Assembly: GCA_009859145.1 (NCBI GenBank)
Contig: VRVR01000008.1
Location: forward strand, 9,494-73,493
Reading direction: 5' to 3'
Origin: Andalucia godoyi
Lineage: Eukaryota > Discoba > Jakobea > Jakobida > Andaluciidae
DNA: 64,000 bases
The notes under the pieces are model-generated. The model saw only the letters and a program-made list of their open reading frames with translations. It ran no database searches and was not told the DNA's origin. The translations under genes were made by a program, and so were the position numbers. This document shows, one piece after another, positions 7,655 through 15,828 of this stretch. Position 1 is the stretch's first letter; every line of letters begins with the position of its first letter.

Positions 7655-9490
7655 TTAAAGATGGGAATGGGAACTGGTGCCGTCGAAGTTGATGAACTGC
7701 GACACCACATCAGGAGATGTGGGACCGAGGGATTCAAAAACACTACGTGACTCCCGAGGATCCTGGTCCAAATCCATAGAGGATGACGAATCTGATGGTT
7801 GAGACTGCAGAGGATGATGATGTATCGAGGACGCCTCCTCTTCCAATTCCGAAATGCGAGAATATACGTCTTCGATGGTCCAAGACATTTGCGATCCTTG
7901 CGAAGCGGATCTCGATCGAGAAGACGTTGAGGAGGCAACGGGTGAGTCCCCAGCACCCACGTCGAGAAACTGCAACACGCTCAGGGAGAGGTCTGCGCCT
8001 GCATTCTCCGTCTCCTCTTCCTTCATGTGGACGTCAGACACGTTGGCAGACTTGAGAGACAGGCTGCGAACACGGTCCACGCGGGCAGATGGGACATGCT
8101 TCTTTGAAAGAATCATCGCAGCGATCGACGCATCCGATGCTGTCGATGATGATCCGGGGCCGGAGTGGTCTGAGTGCGACAACAGCGATCCCACTCTCGC
8201 ATCTGCTTCCCCGGGAATGGAGAAGGGAAATATGGATCCAGAGTTTGAAGACCCGTAAATGCCAGTGTTTGGGTAGGAGTGATGCCGAATACGATGCAAA
8301 TTTCTGTGTTGACTCCCTTCAAGATCCGGCATATTTTGCGGCACCTGTGACAGAACCGGCGGATCTGCAGGTGCAGGTGCGGCTGCGGATTGAGCCGAAA
8401 GGTGAGATGGGCTCGAATGGTGAGGGTGATGATGAGGGTGAGGGTGAGGGTGAGGGAGAGGAACGGGATGATGAACTTGCGCAGCAGTCGAATGTCCATG
8501 GTGTTGCACAGGCGGACAGCCTACAGGGAAATGCAAACCAGGCATTGGTAGCATCGGCAAACCCATGATTTGCGGTGCATTCGAAAGAACGCTCCAGTTG
8601 GGATTGAAAAAAGCACCACCTCCACTCTGAGCATCTGAAAAGGCACCGGATGCCGCAGCAGCATTCACAGCAAGCCCTCGCCCACTGACGCTCGAAGCCA
8701 CATGGACATTCGCGGAAAGCGCAACCTGGCTGGCAAACGGCATGTTGGCAACACTTGAGGGCTGCGAAGAGGCTTGCATGAAGCTCGAGTTTGACGGAGG
8801 ACAGTAAGACGGGACGGATGGCCAGCTACACGCCAACTGCTGGACTTTTCGATGGATGTTCGCAGGAAGGGTCAGCAGGCCGTGAGAACGCTGCATGGCA
8901 ATCGACTCCTCCGGGTATCGATGGAAAACATAGCCGAGATCGTCCAACAAGCAGCAAACCTGGTGTTCGTCGAGTTCGAAAATGACCCTTTTGAGATGTT
9001 CGGAGAGCGGATTGGATGCCTTTTCAATTTCCAAAAATCGAGTGCGCAGCTGTGTGTCTGTGCGTCCAGGAAACCCATACATTGACAGCTTCTCTGCGAC
9101 AAGGCTCCACGCATGCGATCCGTACTTCTTCACAAGAAACGAAAAGTGATATAATTCGTGAATGGAAAACTTTTCTCTTCTGACATGCCCTCCGATCACG
9201 CGATTCCACCGCTGGTATGTGGAATAGCTGTCCTTGGTCCCCACGTACTCCGAAATCCGTTTCCAGTTCCGCCCGCCGAACAACTCGACTGCTTCGCGGA
9301 GTTTCTTGTCTTCTTCGGTGGTCCACTTGACTGCTTTTCTTCGAGACTTCATCGAAGCACTAATACTCGAGGACGAAGCGGGGCTGTCTGCGTGCACGCT
9401 TTCCGAACTGCCAATGCGGCTCATTTCACGCGGCGAAGCAGCACAAGGACCAGAAGTTGTGATTTCTAGATCCGGGACTCTAGCAGACAT
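7655..9490 (-). CDS. Myb/SANT-repeat transcription factor
   Basis: 611 aa from the ATG at 9490; another ATG lies three codons upstream at 9499. Two Myb/SANT repeats lie near residues 50-150. The first contains WTTEEDKKLREAVELFGG with RNWKRISEYVG and a recognition helix STYQRWNRVI. The second contains FSIHELYHFSFLVKKYGS and HAWSLVAEKL, ending in GRTDTQLRTRFLEI. The remaining 450 residues are low-complexity: a His/Pro run near residue 350 (alternating HP then HH), Ala/Gly-rich patches, and Ser-rich acidic C-terminal segments that could be regulatory. DNA binding is inferred from the repeats; targets are unknown. Spacing of the tryptophans is R2R3-like, with the second repeat divergent at its first aromatic. 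Confidence 0.75.
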   Translation of the reverse strand: MSARVPDLEITTSGPCAASPREMSRIGSSESVHADSPASSSSISASMKSRRKAVKWTTEEDKKLREAVELFGGRNWKRISEYVGTKDSYSTYQRWNRVIGGHVRREKFSIHELYHFSFLVKKYGSHAWSLVAEKLSMYGFPGRTDTQLRTRFLEIEKASNPLSEHLKRVIFELDEHQVCCLLDDLGYVFHRYPEESIAMQRSHGLLTLPANIHRKVQQLACSWPSVPSYCPPSNSSFMQASSQPSSVANMPFASQVALSANVHVASSVSGRGLAVNAAAASGAFSDAQSGGGAFFNPNWSVLSNAPQIMGLPMLPMPGLHFPVGCPPVQHHGHSTAAQVHHPVPLPHPHPHPHHHPHHSSPSHLSAQSAAAPAPADPPVLSQVPQNMPDLEGSQHRNLHRIRHHSYPNTGIYGSSNSGSIFPFSIPGEADARVGSLLSHSDHSGPGSSSTASDASIAAMILSKKHVPSARVDRVRSLSLKSANVSDVHMKEEETENAGADLSLSVLQFLDVGAGDSPVASSTSSRSRSASQGSQMSWTIEDVYSRISELEEEASSIHHHPLQSQPSDSSSSMDLDQDPRESRSVFESLGPTSPDVVSQFINFDGTSSHSHL

Positions 9491-9780
9491 TAAGTGCATT
9501 GATCAGACAGGAGGGGAAAAACGGAGAAGGGGGGGAGCGGGAAAGGAAAAAACCAGTGACTAAGGGGAACGACAACGAGACAAAGTGAAAGAAATATTTT
9601 TTAAAAAAATTGAAAGCCACAGAGGAAGTCAGACGGCGAAATGACACGAACGAACGAATCGAGAGACGAGAGGAGACGCGATGGGAATTCACGAAGCAGG
9701 AACAAAAACGATCGACAGCGTCCCACCGATGATCATAGCCACGCAAAACCAGACTCACTGAAAGGAAGAACGAGAAACAA

Positions 9781-9820
9781 CGAGAAGAACGAGAAGAACG
9801 AGAAGAACGAGAAGAACGAC
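9781..9820. repeat. 9-bp tandem repeat (GAAGAACGA)n
   Basis: Four near-perfect copies upstream of the Myb gene start, in a purine-rich leader. Confidence 0.85.
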
Positions 9821-10790
9821 CAGCAGGCCAAGACAAAGGATTCGCACTAAACCTCTGGAACTGCATTACAATGGCGGACAGGAGGGCTTTTTTGAAACCA
9901 TTCCCAAAAGCAAATCGGGCCAAACGTTCGAGCACCTTCGAGGGCAGAATCCGCATGTGTATGAGGAGAGTCCATTAGAGAAGCGTCAAAAAGGTATATG
10001 TCTGCACAGACACGAATGTAACCGAGCGGCGCCCCTGCTCTGACGGATGCATCGCCAGGAGAAGAAGGACAGAGCAGATGGTAGCACCACGCCAGAGGGG
10101 ACATGCTCCAGGCGAAAGGATGTGACAGACGCTGATATCGGGGCTCTGCTTGTTTGCACCAGGGCATCACCATACAAATTGACCCCAACGGTTCGATGCT
10201 TTGGAGCCCGAATCCGTGCTCTGCGTGTTTTTTTCAAACACTCGTTCCGGGAAGACGGTGCCGCGGGGATGGCACCGAATCCGCACACAAATGGCAAAAG
10301 AGCGGGAATGTCTTGCGTCCACTTGGGGACCTAATGACAGGCTTCGACTGCCAGATCTGCCAGTACCGTCATCAACCAATAATGGGACAGGTAAACTACG
10401 GCTGATCCGAGCGAGCCCATTTCAACGTTGGTGGACCGAGGGTCGGAAGCGGACACAACCGGATTAACGTTTCACTCACCTTGGAGGCAACTCTTATTTA
10501 TTTATTTTTTAAAAAAAGTAACGTTTGTTATTTTTCGAACTGAGATTTTAATAATATAAAAAAGATCCAAACGAGATGCAAACTTCTGAATCTCGTAAAT
10601 ATATATATATATATGTATAATGTATAATGTATTTCGAAGCGAGCGCGGTTAAAAAAGCCAACCGTGTATCTGTGGAAAACTGACAAAAACCAGCGGAAAA
10701 AAGGTGGCGCTGTAAACATTGCGGAGTTCGAAATGGATCGCGATTGGCTTTGGTTCTCGAAATATATGTCTTGAAGCATTGTTCAGATCA

Positions 10791-11021
10791 TATTGATCGC
10801 CTTTCCTTTAAGCGAAGTGCGCGATGGCTGCCTCGGCCCTTCGTCTGTAGAGACTTGCGAGCATAAATCTCATGAAAGTGAGGTGAGTGTTGCCAGTACT
10901 GATCAACATTGATTAGCATTGGAACCAGAAAGGCACAGGCAAAGGCATAGAACGAACTGAATAGCAGGACTGAGAAAAGAAAAGAAAGAAAAAAGACTCC
11001 AGTTCCGTCTGCATCCTTCAT
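10791..11021 (-). CDS. Possible small membrane protein, 77 aa (doubtful)
   Basis: Frame from an ATG at 11021 (MKDADGTG) with one long hydrophobic segment of about 28 residues (FFLSFLFSVLLFSSFYAFAC followed by AFLVPMLI) and a basic C-terminus. The frame is short and lies in otherwise gene-poor DNA, downstream of the 49-aa gene on the same strand, so it could equally be that gene's 3' region. No family recognised. Confidence 0.2.
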
Positions 11022-11251
11022 CCTTTTTTACTTCAACAAAATGCATACAAATACAAAAACCACACTTGCTCCAATCAACCCCTATTTTTTTTGTTTTCTT
11101 CTTCTTATTATTATTCATGCGGGATCCGGAGAGAGAGCGAGTGCGCCAGTGGACTCGATACACGTGTAGAGTGAGTTGTCCACAGCGAGAGTGAGAGAGA
11201 GCTCGGATAACCGGCAATGCGTGCCGACTAAGATGCGCAAGTCTCTTGCAT

Positions 11252-11401
11252 TTACTTCTTGCCAAAAGACATCTCGGCTGCTTTGGCCTCCTTCTTGGCC
11301 TTCATCTTGGCACGCTGCTCGTCTTTTGCAGCTCCGCCCTTGGGCTTGTTCTTCTCGGACTTGGAGCTCGGCTTCGGCTTGAATTCCTTCTTATCGGCCA
11401 T
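11252..11401 (-). CDS. Small lysine-rich protein, 49 aa
   Basis: ATG at 11401 to TAA at 11252. The product begins MADKKEFKPKPSSKSEKNKP and ends KAAEMSFGKK. It is extremely Lys/Ala/Glu-rich and predicted to be one charged helix with a disordered N-terminus. The strong preference for AAG over AAA and GCC over other Ala codons matches the highly expressed eS17 gene next door, which argues that it is translated. It resembles in style tiny basic proteins that associate with the ribosome, but I cannot match it to a named family. It is divergent from eS17, with about 590 bp between the coding starts. Confidence 0.6.
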   Translation of the reverse strand: MADKKEFKPKPSSKSEKNKPKGGAAKDEQRAKMKAKKEAKAAEMSFGKK

Positions 11402-11835
11402 TTCGTACTGTCGTTGTTGTGCGAAAAGGTTGGTGGATGTTTCTCCTTTGACTTTTTTGGAAACTGCACATATCCAGACGAATTTTCAAAGTCTATCAAG
11501 CTGACAAAAGAGCGGAGATTTTTGGTCGAACTGGCCACTTCGGAATAATCGGGTTTCTTTTACGACAGGTGCATGCCCACACCCCCCTCCCCCAGCACTC
11601 CCAAAGGAAAGAGCGGCGGGCCTTTTTACCCTAACAACGTTGCCACAACCTCTCCCAGCCGGTAACCCTAGCTGCCTCTTCTTATGCACAAGAATGTAAC
11701 CCTGGACACCCCCTCCCCAATTGTAGGACTTCGTTCAACGAGGAAAACAAAATGAATCCAATTTGCGTTTCTTTTTTGTGGTGTTTATTTGTTTCCTGTT
11801 GGTTTTCTTGTAGCATACCTTTCCACGCTTAACCA
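11402..11835. promoter_or_regulatory. Divergent spacer, 49-aa gene / eS17
   Basis: Non-coding. It contains CCCTCCCC-type C-rich patches (11580-11600, 11708-11720) and two AACCCT motifs at 11640-11700 of the kind seen near highly expressed genes in several eukaryotes. The 3' part (11760-11835) is T-rich and probably includes the untranslated first exon of eS17. Confidence 0.35.
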
Positions 11836-12445
11836 GTACGTGCTTTCACTCACATTGTTCTTGCTGTTGAACGATCTCGCGCCTGGGATGCCATCGCGAA
11901 TCGTCGTGTTATTTCCTCGTTTTATGATGGAATTGTTTTTTGAACTAATCTGACCATTTTCCTTCATTTCACCTTTTGTTCTTCATCAATCAGTGGGCCG
12001 AGTCCGTACCAAGACCGTAAAGAAGTCCGCAGCACACGTTATCGAGTCGTACTATGCCAAGCTTGGCTCCGACTTCTCGATCAACAAGCGATTTGTCGAT
12101 GAGGTTGCCTCCATTCAGACCAAGCGTCTCCGCAACAAGATTGCCGGATTCGTTACGCACTTGATGAAGCGTATCCAGCGTGGACCGGTCCGCGGAATCT
12201 CCCTGAAGCTTCAGGAGGAGGAGCGTGAGCGCCGCATGGACTTTGTTCCCGAGGTCTCTGCTGTTGACGAGATCATCAATAATGGAGTCAAGGTTGACGC
12301 CGTCACTTTCAAGATGTTGGCCGAGATCAACATGCCCAACCTCAAGAACGTTACTCAGTACCAGGGTGGAAACTACCAGAAGAAGCGTGACGGACAGAAC
12401 CGTGGCCCTCGCCCCCAGCGCACGGAGCGCCCCAAGCGTGAGTAA
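11835..12445 (+). CDS. RPS17: 40S ribosomal protein eS17
   Basis: Coding sequence is A at 11835 joined to 11994-12445, giving about 150 aa. The product [13 protein letters not shown]... is a clear eS17: the [20 protein letters not shown] block, [18 protein letters not shown] and the following [11 protein letters not shown] are near-identical to the family. eS17 sits on the beak side of the 40S subunit head. The C-terminal 40 residues, rich in Gln, Arg and Pro, are slightly longer than in animals. Codon use is strongly biased (AAG, CGT/CGC, GTT, ATC), as expected for a highly expressed gene. The start depends on the intron described separately; a GTG at 11993 is almost certainly not used. Confidence 0.9.
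11836..11993 (+). other. Proposed intron splitting the eS17 start codon
   Basis: The conserved eS17 frame begins at 11994 with TG GGC CGA, directly after TCAATCAG, and there is no ATG. An intron ending at 11993 whose upstream exon ends in A would rebuild ATG. The best donor is GTACGTGC at 11836, preceded by A (11835), giving a 158-nt T-rich intron. The acceptor is well supported; the donor is the likeliest of several. Confidence 0.55.
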
Positions 12446-13042
12446 GCTGCTGGAGTCGTCCAGGTGTTTTGTTGGTGGAATATTGTCCATGTTTTTGCTA
12501 GTAGAATGCGCCCCACAAGAAAAAGAAACGAATAAATCTCTGTTTTATAGCCCTCTTTCTCTCTCTTCACCGGCCTCGTTTTTTTGCCGTGCATGCATCT
12601 TGTGTTGGTTGGCATCGTGCTTGCGATTTTCGCGAACAACGACCGTATACACGAGAGCTCACGTTCAACAACAACATGCCGCCTAGCGCCAGGACACGTG
12701 TGCGAACGCCACCTCGGACATGATGATGAGAAGGGACGTTCGCCAGTTTGCCACACGCCAGCAAGACCACGCAACCAGCAATTACACAAAAACTTAATTT
12801 AGAAAAGAGAAGTATCGGCCCATTGCAATCGGTTCATCATTGTCTTGGTACACTAACGTAGACCCTGAGACTGCGGCTGGTTTGCTAGTGTGTTTTTGTG
12901 TTTTTGTTTTTGTTTTTTTGAGGGGTGTGTTTTTTTAATTATAGATTTTTTTATTGTATTCCTTTCTTGCAGAAGAAAGTAGCTTGGCCAAAGGCATTTT
13001 GGGGTAGTCTTGGAAAACGCAGCCCAGCTCAGCTCAATGTAA
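12446..13042 (+). other. eS17 3' region and leader of cis-prenyltransferase gene
   Basis: 597 bp with no supported gene. An AATAAA-like sequence follows the eS17 stop at about 12531. A T-rich run at 12890-12972 ending in TTCTTGCAG looks like an intron acceptor in the leader of the next gene. Confidence 0.4.
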
Positions 13043-13942
13043 ATGATGGATCTTGTATTGCTTTCGTGGAACTTTGGAATCACAGCGTCATCGATCTTGA
13101 CAGTAATGTCCACGTTGGTACTCGTGACGCTGGGTATCTTCTACTCCAAGCTGTCCATTCACACTGTACGGTATGTGCTGCTTTACGGATGGAAGCAGCC
13201 ATTTCTCGCGCTCGAAGAACGGTATCGTGATTTCAGCCGAGACCGAAGCCGGTTCAAGGTACCTTCGCACATTGCATTCATCATGGATGGAAACCGGCGG
13301 TATGCAAAATCGCTTCGATTTGTCAATGTTACCTCTGGGCACGAGTACGGAGCAGAAAAGGTGCATGATGTGCTGCGATGGTGTTCGGAATTCAAGGAAA
13401 TCCAAGAAGTGACGCTATGGGCGCTCAGCTCGGATAACTTGCAGAGGGCGGAAGACGAGGTGCAGAAACTGTGGGCGTTGTGCAAGACTCATCTGGACGA
13501 GCTGGCAGATTCGGATGAAGTGCGGAAGAATCAAGTGCGTGTCCGTATTATTGGAGAACGTAGTAGGATTCCTGCAGATGTAATGAAGCATGTGGAACAT
13601 GTAGAACGAGTGACCATGGAGTACAACACTCACAAGGTTCTCAACATTGCAATTGCTTATGGCGGACGAGAAGAGATCGTTTCAGCCATCAAATTGGCAT
13701 GCGAGAAGAAGCCAGTCGTGCAACTGACTATGGACGACATTTCCCGGCATTGCTATGCATTTTCAGAGCCAGATCTGATCGTCCGAACGGGTGGCGATGA
13801 GCGCTTGTCAGGTTTCTTGCTGTGGCAGTCCAGATACGCAGAACTCGTGTTCCAACGTGTGTTGTGGCCGGGTTTTTCTCGTGTCCACTTGCTTAGAGCA
13901 CTTTGCGAGTTTGACTCTCGAAATCGTCGATTCGGCAAGTGA
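13043..13942 (+). CDS. cis-Prenyltransferase (DHDDS/Rer2 type)
   Basis: 299 aa. An N-terminal hydrophobic segment (residues about 12-33) suggests ER membrane association. The catalytic region follows: HIAFIMDGNRRYA (residues 77-89, with the catalytic Asp82), TLWALSSDN, the NIAIAYGGREEI block, and DLIVRTGGDERLSGFLLWQS with YAELVFQRVLWP near the end. These are the conserved regions of eukaryotic dehydrodolichyl diphosphate synthase, which adds isopentenyl units in cis to farnesyl diphosphate to make the dolichol backbone used in protein glycosylation. The usual 'RTSGExRLSNF' here reads RTGGDERLSGF, a mild variation. Whether it needs a NgBR/Nus1 partner cannot be told from the sequence, though it lacks the C-terminal RxG of single-subunit and NgBR types. 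It converges on the 7TM gene. Confidence 0.92.
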   Translation: MMDLVLLSWNFGITASSILTVMSTLVLVTLGIFYSKLSIHTVRYVLLYGWKQPFLALEERYRDFSRDRSRFKVPSHIAFIMDGNRRYAKSLRFVNVTSGHEYGAEKVHDVLRWCSEFKEIQEVTLWALSSDNLQRAEDEVQKLWALCKTHLDELADSDEVRKNQVRVRIIGERSRIPADVMKHVEHVERVTMEYNTHKVLNIAIAYGGREEIVSAIKLACEKKPVVQLTMDDISRHCYAFSEPDLIVRTGGDERLSGFLLWQSRYAELVFQRVLWPGFSRVHLLRALCEFDSRNRRFGK

Positions 13943-14239
13943 GCGTGGACCGCGTTGTACTTGCTCGTGCTGCTTGCTGCTTGTTGCTTTTTGAATCCCC
14001 GTCGTCGGCTGGGCGTCCTCGATCCATCCTCACTGGCTTGCTCTTTTATTATTTTATATTCTTCTTCTTGTTCTTCTGTTTTCCTCTTGTTCGTCGCAGC
14101 AGCAGAGTCCAGTACGGAACAAGAGGAAACAGGTGAAGAAGGGGAAGGCAAGCACTACCACCTCCACATAAAATGTACATAAGTAATACAAGTTGGTATT
14201 TTAAATTTTAAAAGGCACGCCGAGGCCACCAAGAGAAAC

Positions 14240-15259
14240 CTAGACGTTGGAATCTGCCGGAATCTTCGATAGGTCGTCAAAGTCAGAATGTAGAGAACGT
14301 TGTTGGTGAGTCGGAGACGGGATCTGCGCATGATGTTGCATCTGTTCGTCGTCCGGAGGACTGCCGGTACAGGCATCGTCGCTTTTTGGAATCTTGAAAT
14401 TTGTCGAGGCAGAAGCAGGGATGAGAGGGATGTCCTTGATGTTCTTCACCGCTTGCCGCGAGTCAAATATCGGCAGCAGCATGAAGATCCAGATCGTAAT
14501 AGATGCGATCAGCACGGAAATGAAGCAGTACGCCACATCAAGTGCTCTCGTTCGGATGGCATCGTCTGGAAACACGGTAGACGCTCCTTGGCATAAGACT
14601 CCTGCAGGCAAGAACACCATGTACATAAGCCAGATGGAATGCATTCGCTTTCGCAGATGAATGGACTTGAGCGTTCTAGACAGCCGGCGCGCACCTGCAA
14701 CGAACAAGAACAGAAAGACCACAATGTACACAAACAGCCCACCGAGCGGAACAAGAGGAATCTGGCACACTGCTTCCGAAGCATTGTACACCTGGAACCC
14801 TAGATTGGACACATCCGACACGTCTGACACGATGAATACCACAACCACGAGCAGGGCGAGCGGAAGAGTCGACACGACAGTCCAAATCATGATTTTCAGC
14901 GACGCTTTGGACCCCCGGATGACCATCAGGAAGAAGACCGACAAGAAAAAAGAGGCCTCTGCAAATCCGAAAGTGATCAAAACATGTGCTTTGCAGAGAT
15001 TCTCAAGATCCGAGCGAGACACGGCAACAATGCCTTCGTCGGATCCCGTTGTCCAAAATATCGAAAGCCCAATCAGAAGCGACAGAATCCACACAAACGA
15101 CAAGAATACAATAAACAATCGAGCAACCCAAAGCGCATTAAACACAAGTTTCCGATTTAATACAATCACAAACATTGCATATATGGAATACAGGAGAAAC
15201 ACCGCAACGACTGCCAGTCGCGCATAATCTAGCCCGTCAAGCGCCGCTGAACTCGTCAT
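14240..15259 (-). CDS. Seven-transmembrane protein, unassigned
   Basis: 339 aa from the ATG at 15259 (MTSSAALDGLDYARLAVVAV). The frame is open for 48 codons further upstream, but that part is only the translation of (AAC)n and GT-rich repeats. Seven hydrophobic segments lie between residues 12 and 275, separated by short basic loops (RLSRTLKSIHLRKRMHS before the sixth). A hydrophilic Ser/Asp/His-rich tail of about 60 residues follows. The topology would suit a GPCR-like or TOM1/GPR137-like protein. I see no diagnostic DRY, NPxxY or similar motif and do not assign a family. Confidence 0.75.
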   Translation of the reverse strand: MTSSAALDGLDYARLAVVAVFLLYSIYAMFVIVLNRKLVFNALWVARLFIVFLSFVWILSLLIGLSIFWTTGSDEGIVAVSRSDLENLCKAHVLITFGFAEASFFLSVFFLMVIRGSKASLKIMIWTVVSTLPLALLVVVVFIVSDVSDVSNLGFQVYNASEAVCQIPLVPLGGLFVYIVVFLFLFVAGARRLSRTLKSIHLRKRMHSIWLMYMVFLPAGVLCQGASTVFPDDAIRTRALDVAYCFISVLIASITIWIFMLLPIFDSRQAVKNIKDIPLIPASASTNFKIPKSDDACTGSPPDDEQMQHHAQIPSPTHQQRSLHSDFDDLSKIPADSNV

Positions 15260-15366
15260 TCCGAAAGAAAAATGAGTGTGTGTGTGAGTGTGTGCGTGAG
15301 TGAGTGAGTGTGTGCGTGAGTGTGTGTGCGTGAGATGGTGGGCGGGGAGGGAGAACGACGACGACG

Positions 15367-15403
<37 letters not shown>

Positions 15404-15828
15404 CCCCTACGAAGAAACCCTACAGAATACAATACAAAAAATGTCCCAGAATAAATTACAAAAATGTCATTAACAGCAAGCTTATATTGGTTGGTGGCAG
15501 AAAGTGGATCGGGAAAGCAGTGAAAAAGACTGGACAAAACACAAATGAAGAAGAGAAAAAGAACGTTTGTTTAACGATACCAAAAAAAAAAGGAGTGGAA
15601 AATGATGAACGTTGCTCAATTCATTCCCGATTTCGTTTGAGGTTGCTAGAGTGCTGTTCCTTCGCATGTTCACTACGATGGATTCTCGCTCTTTCCTATT
15701 TATCTTGCTGATTTTCCTTTTTTTTTTTTTTTCTCGTTCGCTCGGCTGAAGACCTGGGAAAGTCCAATTAGAGGACGATCGTCAGCTTGGTCTTGGTGTT
15801 GTTTTTGGTCTTGGTTTTGGTTTTGGAG
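15260..15828. promoter_or_regulatory. Repeat-rich divergent spacer, 7TM / NOM1
   Basis: Non-coding. It contains GT/GAGT-rich repeats at 15270-15335, a GAC then (AAC)n run at 15357-15404, a T13 tract near 15719-15732 and TTGGT repeats at 15786-15826, directly before the NOM1 ATG. Both promoters should lie here. Confidence 0.45.
15357..15404. repeat. (GAC)n/(AAC)n microsatellite
   Basis: Four GAC units run into about twelve AAC units, roughly 100 bp upstream of the 7TM gene ATG. Read on the minus strand it produces a false poly-Leu/Ser extension of that gene. Confidence 0.9.

Larger units (their letters stand above)
9491..11251. other. 1.76-kb gene-poor stretch
   Basis: Nothing convincing is coded here. 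9491-9850 is purine-rich and includes 9-bp (GAAGAACGA) repeats at 9781-9820; it is probably the leader or promoter of the Myb gene. 9860-10470 has protein-like base composition but no frame longer than about 110 codons. One + frame at 10136-10405 reads with four cysteines (PCSACFF...GFDCQICQYRHQP) and ends near a GTAAAC donor-like site. A 36-codon ATG frame starts at 9871. 10480-10780 is AT-rich with a short (TA)n near 10600. 10791-11021 (-) could encode a 77-aa protein, listed separately. Confidence 0.5.

Noticed and set aside
9781-9820. Tandem repeats considered as a CRISPR-like or satellite array
   Set aside because: Units of 9 bp without spacers in a eukaryotic leader; an ordinary short tandem repeat.
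14661-15227. 188-codon plus frame opposite the 7TM gene
   Set aside because: Antisense to regularly spaced hydrophobic segments; the Thr/Asn/Arg-rich product is what antisense of membrane helices usually gives.
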